From Anaeramoeba flamelloides (Eukaryota; Metamonada; Anaeramoebidae): a stretch of 64,000 nucleotides of DNA. The translations under genes and the position numbers were made by a program. This document shows positions 1 to 11,860 of this stretch, one piece after another. The notes beneath the pieces were generated by a model that did no database searches, had not been told where the DNA came from, and saw only the letters and a list, made by a program, of their open reading frames with translations. The first letter of the stretch is position 1; each line of letters opens with the position of its first letter. Location of the stretch: assembly GCA_027625915.1 (NCBI GenBank), contig JANTQA010000048.1, positions 3,472,001 to 3,536,000 of the forward strand. The letters run 5' to 3'.

Positions 1-2
1 AA

Positions 3-164
3 ATGTATATCAATAATTTAATGTTTTCAAAAACAGACGATAAAAATATTTATTGGGGAATAGAAAATTTAAAATTATTAGAAGGGAATGTAAACCAAGT
101 TAGAGAAAACTTAAGAATAAATAGCTTTGGAATGAAACTTCTAAGAATATTTAAAAATTATTAG
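3..164 (+). CDS. Possible 3' end of a gene cut by the window edge
   Basis: An open frame runs from the window edge to a TAG at 162-164, about 53 codons. Its composition (GAA, GGG, TGG, AGA, CAA codons) is richer than the flanking AT-rich DNA. The peptide contains YWGIENLKLLEGN and ends in RIFKNY. The first ATG at 3 is simply the first in view; the frame is open upstream. I do not recognise a family. It could be the last exon of a plus-strand gene or a chance ORF. Downstream DNA drops at once to repeat sequence. Confidence 0.35.
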   Translation: MYINNLMFSKTDDKNIYWGIENLKLLEGNVNQVRENLRINSFGMKLLRIFKNY

Positions 165-254
165 AAGGAATAATAATTTAAATAAATAACAACAATATTT
201 GAATGAGAGAGCTCATCTTTCAAATTAAAACAACAATACTCCACAAATTATTTT

Positions 255-790
255 ATTAACTAAACTTTATTTTTGTCAAAGGGGTATCCAAAAAAAAACA
301 TTTTTTTCAAATACCAAGTATTTAATATAATTGAACTCTGAAAAACAAATAAAGAATAACCAGAATAATAAATATCAAATAATTGTTGATACCCATCTGA
401 AATAAAACTAATTAATTAATAGATTTTCCGAAAAATGGAAAAACTCAAATTCATAGTGCACCATTGAGAAAAACAAGTATGTTACGTTTTGATCTCCTAT
501 TAGCATCTAAATAATAAAGAGGAAAATATTATCACTTCATTTTTCCCACGTTTCCTTTAGAAAACTAACCCCCAAACAAAGTAGGTTGTGGATTTGTGAT
601 CTCCATTGGAAAAAGGAAATAAAAATGAAGTTAATTTTTTTCACATTCATATTTAAATATCACAATAAAAGATTGAATAAAATTCCAATAGAAATCAATT
701 TGATTTTTCTACAATCATTTACACAGATTCAATAACATTAAAATAACATGTTTTTACCAAACAACTATTGATCTTACAATAAAAAATTTT
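255..790 (-). repeat. Family A inverted-repeat element, reverse orientation, one end decayed
   Basis: The left end at about 259-290 (TAAACTT...GTCAAAGGGGT) matches the reverse complement of the right terminus of the intact copy at 51499-52211. The order of internal blocks is also reversed: the ATCAATAGT...TTGGTAAAAA block that lies near the left end of the intact copy is at about 735-780 here. The other terminus is not recognisable. No coding capacity. Confidence 0.55.
525..655. repeat. Family B short inverted repeat nested in family A
   Basis: Arms TATCACTTCATTTTTCCC and AAAATGAAGTTAA...TTCACATT pair around a core with CCCCCAAACAAAGTAGG. The same unit sits at the corresponding position in the family A copy at 51.5 kb (51829-51966) and occurs alone at 53541-53668 and 60588-60694. 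Confidence 0.5.
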
Positions 791-2756
791 TTGGTAACTG
801 AATAAGATTTTTTTGTAAAAAAAATCGAATAAAAAAAAACAAAAAAAAAAAAAAGCAAATCCTAAAAATATTTGAAAATTTTTTTTTATTAATTTTTAAA
901 TTATTTTTTAATGATAATACGAAAAGGAAAAAATCATCAAAAATATTCTTCAAGACTTAGTTATAAATTTTAAATTTCAACTATTATATATTTTAACCAC
1001 TGCTTCAGTGTTGTTAAAAGGTACACATATTTATACATAAAGATCTAAGCAAAAATGAATATTTCCCCCAAATTTGGCAAACCTATATCAAAAAATGTAA
1101 AAAGAAGGTTGGGAATAAAATGTCTTTTTTAGGAAATTTTAAATTAAGTGAAAGCTACTAACCCTTAGGATATTGATGAAAATTTTCGATTATTTATTTT
1201 TGACATATGAGTTAAGTTGAGTTTTGCTTGTATTTTTATTCGAAGAAGTTAAAATTGAGAAAAATGGCAAAAAATTTGAAATTATTCTTTCTTATTTTCT
1301 GGTTAGTTAATATTTGCAAAATGACGGACAAATTCTTTGGAATTGAACAAAATTCACCAAAATCCTCAATTCCAAAAAAAGAAAGAACATATTTCATCTG
1401 TCTAGTTATATTTTTTTTTTGAAAAATACAAAAAAATCTTTGTCGTTTTTTATAAATTTATTTTCTTCAGAATATTTAATGCAAAATTCCACAATCTTTC
1501 CCTTATAACAGCCCAATGCAAAGTCTCGTGTAATTAACTATTATGTTTTGAGAGAAAATTTTCAACAAAAAACTATTCAAAAAAAAACATATCAAATATT
1601 TTAGACATTCTGCAAAAAAAATCCCATTAAAAATCAAATAGAGTAAATGTTGACAACTGAAGAGTTCTTGGGAACTTCAATTCAAGAAAAAACAAAAAAA
1701 ATCAAATAAAAAAAAAAAAATGAAAGAGAACATCACATTTCCTTAGTATGGAGTATTATCTTTTGAACCATACATTTAACAATTCAAGTAACACAATGAC
1801 AAAAAATCATAGTCGATTGGATATTTTAGAGTTATAAATGTATATTGGGAGTGTTTAAAATGATCTTTAATTTTTATAACAAGAAAAACTTGATTATTTT
1901 TCTTTTTGTTGTACAACAATTTCCTTAATTAGGGTTTTTGGGTTTATTTATATCAAAATATTGTTATGAATTTTTCATTATTAAAATACTCATAAAATGA
2001 TTCTTTGATCCCAATTGGAGAATATTTTCAGAAACATTTCTTCACTATTTAACAGATGTTGTACCAAAATCTTCCTAAATAACTTGTTGAATTGTCAACT
2101 TGGCCCTTAAATTATTCAAATTTTGAAAACTGTATGAATTTTTTTGTTAAAAGTAATTGGGGTTTGGACACGCTTTATATTTCAATAATAACATAATTTG
2201 GGTTTTTTTTTTGTTAAATTACTGATATTTGGATAATAAATGTGAAAAAATTTAATTTTTATTTTCTATCTTTTGCTTTTACAAAGAGAATTTTCAAAGA
2301 TGTGGATTTGGATTTATGGCTCTAATTGAAAAAAGGATATTGAAAACGAGTGGAATTTCTTTTCCATTTCTTTTGCAAATACTAGTCAATTAGTCATTTT
2401 CTTAAAAATTCATTTTTAATAATAACTTTTTGTGGTAAATATAAAATTCATTTAACAAATGACAAGAAACCATTTCTCAAATTGAATGTTTCTTGTAAAA
2501 AAACGTTGTCTTTGAAAAACACGAGTTTTTTTTTTTCTTGAAGAATGATCAGGTTTGGGAATTTATTTAGTGTTTGTTTAGTTTTGGTATGCCTCAGAAT
2601 TGGTTTAATTTGGTAATTTTTAATTTTTTTTTTATCTAAAATTTATAAATCAAAAATTTTTTTTTGTGATAAAAAACAATCAAAGTTATTTTACAATGGA
2701 ATTGTTTGAGTGATATAAAGTTATGAAGTAAAGAGTCATTTTCAACTTTTTTCCAA

Positions 2757-2993
2757 TATTGATAGGGTTCAAAATATTTTTAATTTTTAGTTCAATTTCT
2801 ATTTTTGTAAATCTTTTTACCTCTTTCTTTTAAAACAGATCTTGAGAAATAATATTTTGAAGGTCAACTGATTTTATAAAGTTTCTTAACATTTAAATCA
2901 ATACAATGTTTTCTTCAAAGCTAAGGTAAAAAAATTTCAAAAAATATAAAACAAAACAAAAAAATTCAACTATTTATTAGAATTTATCAGTAA
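2757..2993. repeat. Family H MITE-like element
   Basis: About 240 bp. The right end GAATTTATCAGTAA matches the family H terminus; the left end is degraded but is followed by the shared TTCAATTTC-TATTTTTGTAAATC block. Other copies lie at 34258-34499, 53674-53910 and 57695-57939, all close to 240 bp. Confidence 0.45.
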
Positions 2994-3644
2994 TTTCTTT
3001 CTCAAAATCCAATCAAAAAGAATTTATCCCAAGGATCAAACACTACAAGAACTATAGCAAATTTAACTTATAAACATTCAACCAAATTAAATTTTCAATT
3101 CAGTTTTTATTTTCCAATTTTCCTCTGTTTCTTTTTAGTATGAAGAAGTAGTGTTTACCTGATAATTTTCAAAGAGTAATTGTGGACATTTCTTCGATCA
3201 AATAAATCTCTTTGATAAAATCCCTTTCTCCTTTCTTTTATCTTTTTTGGAAAATTTTTCATTAAAAAAAAAAGGTTAAACTAGAAGGTATTAAAGTATT
3301 TACCGCTGCAACTTCTAAATTTGACATGGTTACAACAAAAACACTTCTTTATAACAATTAAATTCAACAATTTGGAAAAAAAAAAAATTGTTAAAAAGAA
3401 AATTCAAATTTTAAGTGGGTATCGGTTTATTTAAACAAAAAACAAGTCCATCTCGCAGAAAATTACTCAGATGAACAATAAAAAAAAATTTTTATAAAAT
3501 TTTTTTTTAGGGTTTTTTTAGAAAAATTAAAAATTTACCATCTTTTTGAGTGAATTTAAAGCAAAAATAAAATTAGAAAAGTTTCAAAAAAATAGAAATT
3601 TACTTAATTTTGATAATTAATAAAACAATTAAAAGTAAATTATT

Positions 3645-6600
3645 TTAATCATTTTGAATAATATCATTAAAATAATCATGTTCCAACGCTTCTAATGCAC
3701 TGATTCGTTTTGTTGGATCACACTGCAACATTTTCTGTTTGTGTTTTAGAATATTAAAAAAGTTAAAGATAGAACAAAGTAAAAAATAAATATGTATAAT
3801 AAAATGAAAATAAGTTATAAACTTTGAAAAGGAAAGATATTTTTTGAACTAAAAAGATAATTTTAGAATTAATGGAATGATATAAAAAAGAGAGAAATAT
3901 TTTTATTAATAAATTCATCACCATAAGATTTTTGGTTTAATCTTTTTACAAAATCTGGAAAATATTCAACTTATACAATAATTGATAAAATAAAAAAAAT
4001 TACCAATTTCATAAGAAATTGGATCAATAAAAGAGGATTTGGCGATATCTTTTTCAAAAATCACAATAAAATTTAAAAAATCGCACAAACGTTAAAAACC
4101 CTCGGTATTCTCTAAAATTATGATAATCAATAATCTCGTGATAATATACAAATCATGATATTCCATAAAATCATGATAATTGTCCAGAAAATCACGACGA
4201 TTGTCTAAATATAGTGATAAAAATTAAATTGCTGTATAATAAAGTTTTGATGATAACATATATTATCATGATATTAACAATTTGTTCGCGATAATATTAA
4301 AAAAAATCGCGATTAGTCCTACTTTATCATGAAAAATCATAAAATTGCGATATTCCACATTATTTCGATCAAATAATTATAATGAGAAAAATTATTTTTT
4401 TGAAATCACCTTAAAAAAAATCTCTTGACTTTTACAACTTTTTCCCCTTTAAAAATGTTTGAAAGTGTTTGCAAGTGTTGTTAATTATCTTCAAGTGTTT
4501 GAAGGTTTTTCAAAGACAGAAACGTATTATAAATGGAAGGAGACTGTTTGTAGTGGAAAATTAAATTTTTTTTGTTTTCAATTTTTTTTTTATAACAAAA
4601 TATAAAATCCCAAACAAATTTTATGATCAAAGCTAATAATTACCCATTTCAGCAATAAACTTTTGAATAAAATAGATGTGTTTTTTTTAAAATGGAATTA
4701 TTACCATCACAAGTTAAATAACCAAAAAGAATAAAGAGTAATTTGACTTCTTATTAGTGATCGAAAAAAAAAAAACCTCTGTGCTCTAGTTGTGTTTTCT
4801 GTCCAATACCAAGATCTGAATGGAAGAAGAATAAGAAGAAGACAAAAATTGTACAAAAAATCTTAATAATTGGTGATAAAGTTGCTAGGTTACAGTGAAA
4901 GTTTTTGAAAAGCTATCCAACACCTTTTAGCTTTTCTAGAATATTGAAAATGTTTTCACCCGAAAACACATTCTTTAAAGAACGGGTGAAATGTTGGTTG
5001 CTTTAGAAGCTCTTTTATTCAACACAATTCACAACACCAGTTTTGACTGAGAAAATATTTCTTTCTCTTTAGTTATTATTGTTGTTGATCTAAAAGGATC
5101 TATATTTTTGTCAACCAAAATCAAACGAAATTACAATAAAACTCATTGATCTGATCCTTGATTGAATCAAGTATCTTTTTTGTTGTTTTTTAAAAAGAAT
5201 GACTTTTTTTCACATAATCTGTTTTTTGATCAAAAAAAAATTATTTTGAAAAATATTGCTGAATTAGCCCAAAAACCCATCAACTATTATATCGCGATTA
5301 CTTTTTAATCATGATATTTTGGCATTTATCACGATTTTTTAATAATTATCGGGATTTTATAGAATATCGCGATTTGTTATATTATCACGATAATATTGAA
5401 TATCACGATTTTATAAAATATCGTGATTTGATAAAATATCGCGATTTTTGTAACGTTATCGTGACTTAAGCATAGATATCATTAAAACCTCTAATAGTTG
5501 GTAACTTTTCGGGCTAATTCAGTGTTATATTTACAAAAGAAAAATTTTTGTTTCATTAAAAAAAGATATTGAAAAAAAAGTAGATAAATTTTTTTAAAAA
5601 ACAATAACAAAGAAACTAATAAAATCATGGTTCAGATCAAGAGATTTTATAATATTTTATTTGGATTTAGTTGACATATCGATTCTTTAGATCAACAAAC
5701 AAATATAACTCTGGTCAAATCATAGTTTATCAGTCCATTGTTGCACTATAGGTCACTATGAAAAAAAAAATACTTGTTAAAATAACGAACCCTTCATGCA
5801 CTTTTGAAAGAATGTGTTCCTGGATTAAATTATTTTCTTGATTGTATTCAAGTTTAAAGGAGATGGGTAATTTTTCACAAGCTTTCTCAATAGCGTATAC
5901 ACACTATCACCAATTACAAAGTTTGTTTGGAACTTTTTTTCTTTTCCGACCTCTCTTGGCTTTATCTTGAATCGAAAACACAACTAGAGTTTAAATGTTT
6001 TTTTTTAAAGGATCAACCACTCAATAATCATGAAAATTCTTCTTTCCTCTTTTTGGTTATTTAACTTGTGAAGGTAATAATTCCATTTTAAAAAAACACA
6101 TCTATTTTATCTTTAATTTTATTTTCTGAAATGAGTTATTTTTTGTTTGATCGTAATATTCATAGGGGATTTTAATTTTGTAAAAAAGAAATAAAAACTT
6201 GAAAAGAAAACATTTTTGTTTTTCAACAATAAAAAAATCACACCTTTAAGAAAGCTTTCTGTAGTTCATAGCTTTCAAATCCTTGAGGACACTTTACAAC
6301 CCTTTCAAACCCTTTCTACAAACATTTTTAAAGGGTAAAAGCGGTGTAAAGGTGTTTTGTTTTATAAAATTCATGTACTTTTTTGTAAGGCAATTTCAAA
6401 AAAATAATTTTCTTTTTTTTCACAATTTTGTAGATTATCTTGATTCTGGAATAGCACTGATTTTATGATTTTATCAAGTTTTTGTGATAAAGTCAGATAA
6501 ATCACAATTTTTTATTATTATTGCAACGAAATTATTGCTAATATCATGATAACCCATGGTTTCATCGAAACTTCTGTTTTGAGACTGATCGTAAAAATAG

Positions 6601-8733
6601 TTTTGAGCAACTTAAAAAGAAAAATAATGTTAATTATTGAGAATGGTGTGTTTATTTGGAGTTTTTATGTTTTTTTTCTTGATTGTTATTCTTAAAATTG
6701 GCTTTTAGCATTCTGTGTAGCTTTTGTTTAAGAATTAATATCATTGATTAGATTTTTTTAGAATTCTTTGACCTTTTTTAGAAAATATCCACCAAGTTAA
6801 GCTATTTTTTTCGGAAGAGCCTATCTACTTCTCCTCATAATATCATAAATCTAGTGATAGATCATTTTTTTTTTTTACCAGCTTTGAAAAATCCCACAAC
6901 GTACTATTTAAAGGTTAGGCATGGTATACTGTTATTTTCAGATAAAAAAGGGAAAAAATCTTGATCTTTTCTTCAAATTTTTTTTATTCGGTTCATGGGT
7001 TGTAAAGTATTCATTCTGACTTACAAAAAAAAAAAAAACAAAGAGAAAAGTGAATCTATATTAAACACTGTATAAAAAGTTCTGAAATTAATCTGAGCCA
7101 AATTAGGTTAAATTGATTTCTTTAATTGCAGATAGAAAGTAAATGAAAAAACAAAAATTCGTGTAGTAAAAGTTTTTTTTCCAATTTAATTGAAAAATGC
7201 CAGTATACTGGTTAGGGCAGAGTCAGCTGGGTTTATGTATGCTATTACGGGCTGGGTTAGGTTGGTGGGTTAGATTAGCATGGAATAGCCTAGCCTAAAA
7301 ATCTCATAGGATACTATAATAAGGATATGTATGGTATAGTATCACACAAAATCAAGACATACTTTAATTCTCTTTACCCAAAATTACAAGAACTTGATTG
7401 GGCAAAGGTTAAAAACGTTTGTAAACGAGTTGAGTAACCTCTTAATTTTAATAAACTTTTCAAACCTTAAAACACTTTTTTATTCTCCAAAAACAAAAAG
7501 AAAAAAACAAGAGATTTACCGATAAAAGATCATAACCATCTTCGTCATCAATTGAGGGAACAAGCTCTTTCAAAGAATAACCTTGGTACTCTTTTGGGTT
7601 AAAGTTTTTCCACTCTGGCATTTCTTTCATATCTGGCCACTCCTCTTTTGTTGGTGTCCCCATTTTGTTAAAGATTTTTTTAAGTTGGCTTGGAGCGTCT
7701 TTTCCTTTGAAAAGTGGTCTTCCAAGATACATTTCTGCAAAAATACACCCTGCTCCCCAGATATCCACACTCGTTCCATATTTTTGGTTCCCAAGCAAAA
7801 CGTCAGGTGGCCTATACCAAAGTGTAACAACTTCACTTGAGTAAGCCTTCATCGGGATACCAAATGCACGAGCTAAACCAAAGTCTGCTAGTTTTAATTC
7901 TCCCGTTTGGTTAATTAATAAATTCTGTGGCTTCAAATCACGATGAAGAACCCTTTGCTCTGCACAATAAGCGAGCCCTCTTAAAATTTGGAAAGTAAAG
8001 GATTTGATTTGCCTTACGGGTAAGGGTGAATTTAGGCTGTCCATGTATTTTTTTAAATCATGATCTAAATATTCAAAAACTAGTGTTAATTTCCTGTTTG
8101 AATGAAGAACGTCTGTTAGTCTTTGAATTTTTTTTGTTGAAAGTTTTTATTATGTAAATTATTGGTTGGGTTAATTTGGGTTGAGTTTTGTTGTTTTTTT
8201 GTTGTAAATTTTTGTGCCTTTTGTACAAAAAAAAAAAAAACAAAACCTTTGAAACAACACAAATAAAAAATAAAAAAAAAAAAAAAAAAAAAAACAAAGA
8301 GAAAACGGAAAATAGGCTGGAATTGCAAAAAAGAATGTGTTGGAAGTAAATACAAACCTTACGATATTAGGATGCCTAAGATCTTTTAAAAGACTGATTT
8401 CTCGAATCGCAGTTGATGGAACTCCTTCATCAACACTATCTAACCGAATGTTTTTAAGTGCAAAAATTTCACCTGTTTTTTTTGAAGTGGCCTAAATAAA
8501 AAGAAGAAAAATTAATTTGTATTGTTTTTGTGTCGGGATTGGCCAATATACAAATATATTGTCAAAAAGATCCAAATTACATTTTTTGTTTTTATTTATT
8601 TGGCTTTTTAGAAAAATTTCCAAAAAAAGAAAAGAATAAGGAGATTTACTTTATAAACAATTCCATATGTCCCAGATCCTATTTGTTTTAAATTAGTAAA
8701 TCGCTGACTTATTAATCCACCAATTTGAGTCAT
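3645..8733 (-). CDS. Cyclin-dependent kinase, CDK5/Pho85-like with PSTAIRE helix, four exons
   Basis: Ser/Thr kinase activated by a cyclin-type partner, expected in nucleus and cytoplasm. Exons on the minus strand: 8733-8650, 8491-8358, 8120-7520 and 3734-3645. Phases agree (0, 2, 0) with GT-AG borders, giving 909 nt and 302 aa; human CDK5 has 292. Seen: glycine loop GSGTYG (19-24), catalytic Lys41, PSTAIRE (53-59), HRDLKPQN (132-139), DFG (152-154), and AYSSEVVT, with Ser where CDK1 has the activating Thr. [10 protein letters not shown] and GCIFAEM follow. The last exon supplies [19 protein letters not shown] and the TAA stop, completing the C-lobe. WYRPPDV and the Ser T-loop favour CDK5/Pho85 over CDK1, while PSTAIRE is the CDK1/2 spelling. 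Introns are 158, 237 and 3785 nt. The start at 8733 is the only ATG before the glycine loop in that exon. Confidence 0.93.
4200..5525 (+). repeat. Family K long repeat element (copy 1), inside the kinase intron
   Basis: Aligns by eye through most of its length to 55690-57275 in the same orientation. Shared blocks: TGTTTGCAAGTGTTG, CACAAGTTAAATAACC, GTGTTTTCTGTCCAATAC, ACACCAGTTTTGACTGAGAAAA and the terminal arrays of ATCACGAT/ATCGCGAT. The outer segments are dense in near-palindromic TATCGTGAT and CATGAT units. No transposase reading frame is visible, so it is probably non-autonomous. Confidence 0.65.
5257..5523. repeat. Inverted repeat bounding a CGCGAT array
   Basis: GAATTAGCCC...CAACTATTA at about 5259-5290 is repeated inverted as TAATAGTTGG...GGGCTAATTC at about 5497-5523. 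The 200 bp between holds several TATCGCGAT, TATCACGAT and TATCGTGAT units. It lies within family K copy 1. Copy 2 has the internal array, but its bounding arms are eroded. Confidence 0.5.
5810..6590 (-). repeat. Partial family K copy in inverted orientation
   Basis: The sequence around 6062-6112 is the reverse complement of about 4672-4722 with few differences. Blocks at 6283-6340 (ACCCTTTCAAACCC...TTTTAAAGGG) and 5880-5990 (ACACAACTAGAGTTTAAA) match the reversed left half of the element. Together with copy 1 it forms a head-to-head pair about 1 kb apart. Confidence 0.5.
7195..7340. other. G-rich patch in the kinase intron
   Basis: This stretch is strikingly richer in G than the rest of the intron, with repeated GGGTTAG/GGTTAGG units, GCTGGG twice, and GCCAGTATACTGG at its start. 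The motif GGTATACTG/GGTATAGTA recurs near 6920 and 7330. It encodes no ORF of interest and no tRNA fold I could draw. It may be the core of a small repeat. Confidence 0.35.
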
Positions 8734-9164
8734 CAAAAATCACTGAATTATTCCTTTTGATTTATTTCTTGAAAGAGAATTTAGAATTGGGATAAAAAAA
8801 AAATGATTAAAAAATTCTCCAACACATCAATTTAAGATTTAATATACAAATTACGAAATAGACCTTATGTAAAACAAAATCCAAAAACAAGTTATTTTTC
8901 GGTTCTTTTTGTACTTGTTGGTATTTGCCTCAATTAAAAAAAATTCTACTTAAGGGAGGGTTTATTTCTGTTGAATAAAGTTATTGTGTTAAAAAAAACT
9001 TTTAGTAATTTTTATGAGTACCTAATACTGATTAAACATATGTAAAATAGTGTTGTGCTCTATTGTTCAGTAAAATTAATAGGAAAAACGTGTGCCTTTT
9101 TAGAGAAAAGTGCCAAAGATAGACACTCCTTTCTAATTCAAATCGTGGTTAATATATACTTTTG

Positions 9165-9370
9165 AAGACAATTGTGTCAATTTTAAAGTTTCACTCTTTG
9201 TTGCTTTTTGATATCTCTTTGATTTTTTTTTTCTTTTTTTTTTTTCAAATAAGTTATTTTTATTGTAAGAATATTAGATAACCCTTACTTGGTCAACTAT
9301 AGAGAGTTGTAATCTAACCATAAATGATTAAATCGATTTAAATTGAGTTTTGCGAAATTCAAGAAAAAAA
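9165..9370 (-). repeat. Family J dispersed repeat
   Basis: The reverse complement matches about 21650-21890, including CCAAGTAAGGGTTAT, TAATATTCTTACAATAAAAATAA and the ATCAAAAAGC-CAAAGAG block. It lies about 0.4 kb upstream of the kinase start. No coding content. Confidence 0.5.
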
Positions 9371-11589
9371 TTTGTTTTAAATTTAAGAAATTGGAAATTT
9401 AGTGATAAAAAAAATTTAAGATTAAATTATTTTGAAAAATAGACAAAGAAATTGAGAATCCTTTTTAAATTTAAAAGTTGAAGACTTTTGTTTTTTAGGT
9501 AAATTTAGATCGGGTTATTTTTTATCTTAATTTGAATTTTTTTTAAATTGAGATCCTATCAAATATTTTTTTATTTGTTATTAAGATTATGTCAATCAAA
9601 AAAAGTTCAATTCCATATCACAATTTTTTAATGTTAAACCACAACTTGTTATAAAACAAATCTATGATAAGTAAATAGAATAATGTATTCAAAAATTAAT
9701 TTGCTTAAATTTTGTTATAAGTGTGTGTTTTATACTTAGTTAATCATTAAATCCGTTCTACCTTTATAAGAAAATTAATAGAATGAATAATTTCAAACGA
9801 TTTTTTTTTTTTAAAAGTAAATTGAAAAAGTTCTTAAAATCTCATTTTTCGGAAATATTTTTTTAAAATTGGGTGACTTAGTAGAAAATTCGATTTTATT
9901 TTATAACAAAATTAGTATTAAGTTGATTTTCAAACTGGTATAAAGTTATTAATTATGTTGAAAATTTTTGATGAAATTGAAAACAAAAAAAGGTAAATCA
10001 TTTATTTTGTGAAAAGTACCTATCAATATCATTAGTTCATTTTTATCAAAAGCCGGTTAAATTTGTATTGGATGAATCCTATAAAGATTTAAATATAATT
10101 CTTTTTTTTTTAGATTCGATTATTTAAAAAAATGAAAAATATATATAATGATAACAAATAAATATAATAAATATTAAGTTTGAGTAATTAGAACTATTAA
10201 GTTTTATCGTAAATTATAAATTTTTATAATCAAATATTAATATACTGAGTACAATTTCAAATAATAAAAATATCAAAAAATTAGTTGAAACAAAATTATG
10301 GACTAAAATATTTTAATAAATACCAGAAATTCATCATAAAGAACAAAAAAATCATTTTTTTCCTTCCAAGAAACCATTTTTAATAATTTTATCTAATGAA
10401 ATAATGAATTATCAAATATTTTTTTTTTGTGAAATGAATTGGATTAAAGAATTTTTTTTTTTATTCAGAGAAATAGTATTCCAAAGAAGCATTATTAATT
10501 TCCCAAATCAGAAATACAAAAAATACAATTTATATTAAAAAAGTTACCTAAAAGAAATCCTCAACAAATATCTCTGTCCCGAATAACAAAATTTTTTTAT
10601 AACATGTTATAAGCATGTTGTAAAGATGTTATAAAGGTTTAAAATGTTCTAAAATTTTATAATACAAACTTTTATAACTGAGGATATAATTTATATTTAA
10701 CTATACTTATATTTGGATAAGAAACTAAAATTGCAAATATTACTTGTTGTGATCAAAGCAAATTCTAATTATTAATATAAAAATTATTTAATATCATAAT
10801 TATTGACAAATAGGGTCTCCAAAAACAAAAAAAAAAAAATAAAATAAATAAATTATTTTTAATACATACTATACAATTTTATTTAATAAATACCTTTTCC
10901 TCTACTAAAATTTATTCTCTAAAACTCAAAATATTTTTTAATAACTGTTTTATTCTGGTAAAAAATCATCATTTTTTGATATTTGTAATAAAATAAAAAA
11001 TAAAAAAACAATTAAATCTAGAGTTAACTTCTTTCTTTAGATAATAGATCTATTTAAATTATATTTGAAAATAATTACATACACAAAAAAAATTATTTGA
11101 AAAATTTCTATAAAAACAATTCCCAAATTATTAATAGTAAAAAAATTATTGAAAAATAGTAATTCCAATCAAAAGTTCTCAATTTAAAATTATATAATTT
11201 ATTTTTCAAGATTCAAATTGTTTTACAATTTTATTTTTTCAATTTAATTTTTTTTTAAACCAATAAAAAACAAAATACTAGTTTTGAATTTTCTGTAATT
11301 ATTAAAATGAACATACTTTACAAATAATATCAACTTTAATTCAAAAATGTCTACACCCTAAAATCAATTTTTGAAAAAGTAATATTTTTTTTATAAATTA
11401 ATAAAGAAATACTTAATTATTACCATTAACTATTGTGATCCCATCAATTATTTTTACTTTATATTACCACAAAAAACCAATAAATAATTACCAAATAACA
11501 TAAATCAACAGTATTTTAAAAATTTTGGAGAGAGCAAAATAAAAAAATTGTATGTAAAATGTGTTTAAATTCTATTAGGAATATTGATC

Positions 11590-11860
11590 GGTCAAATCAT
11601 TAGATCCCACAAACTAAATCTATCTGAGCTTTTCTATTTGGAAAAACTCAACTTTAACCTTATATCAATATTCAAAAAAAAAGTCCAGATCTAACCAAAC
11701 AGATTACATAACCCAAAAAATGAAATGAAAACAATACTAAAAGATGAAAAAATGATTTAAATATTTTTCAAAAAATCAAAATTAATTCCAAATTTCCAGG
11801 AAATTGTATTATTGTTATTCTTTAAAGTATTTTAAGTGTGTGGAAAATTTTGAATTTTAG
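11590..11860 (+). repeat. Family I dispersed repeat, degraded copy
   Basis: Shares CCAGATCTAACCAAAC, ATTACATAACCC, AAAATGAAAT and ATTATTGTTATTCTTTAA blocks in order with 22075-22420 and with the reverse complement of 41110-41470. Ends are not clear. Confidence 0.4.

Larger units (their letters stand above)
165..3644. other. Gene-free AT-rich stretch with decayed transposons
   Basis: No ORF here looks coding; the few short ones are Phe/Lys/Asn-rich by-products of T and A runs. The stretch carries a reverse-oriented family A element (about 255-790) with a family B unit inside it, and a family H element (2757-2993). The sequence near 1870-2130 resembles that near 36060-36300. The remainder is unassigned AT-rich DNA downstream of the kinase gene, whose stop is at 3645. 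Confidence 0.6.
3735..7519 (-). other. 3.8 kb intron 3 of the kinase gene, filled with repeats
   Basis: Bounded by a GTAAAT donor after the codon for Ser at 7520 and an AAACAG acceptor before 3734; both sides are phase 0. It holds a family K element (about 4200-5525), a partial head-to-head copy (about 5810-6590) and a G-rich patch (7195-7340). Apart from these it is AT-rich and non-coding. Short ORFs such as 6283-6468 fall inside repeat K and have no coding character. Confidence 0.85.

Noticed and set aside
6283-6468. 61-codon plus-strand ORF in the kinase intron
   Set aside because: Lies inside the inverted family K copy; the frame is not open in the related sequence and the peptide is Phe-rich low complexity.
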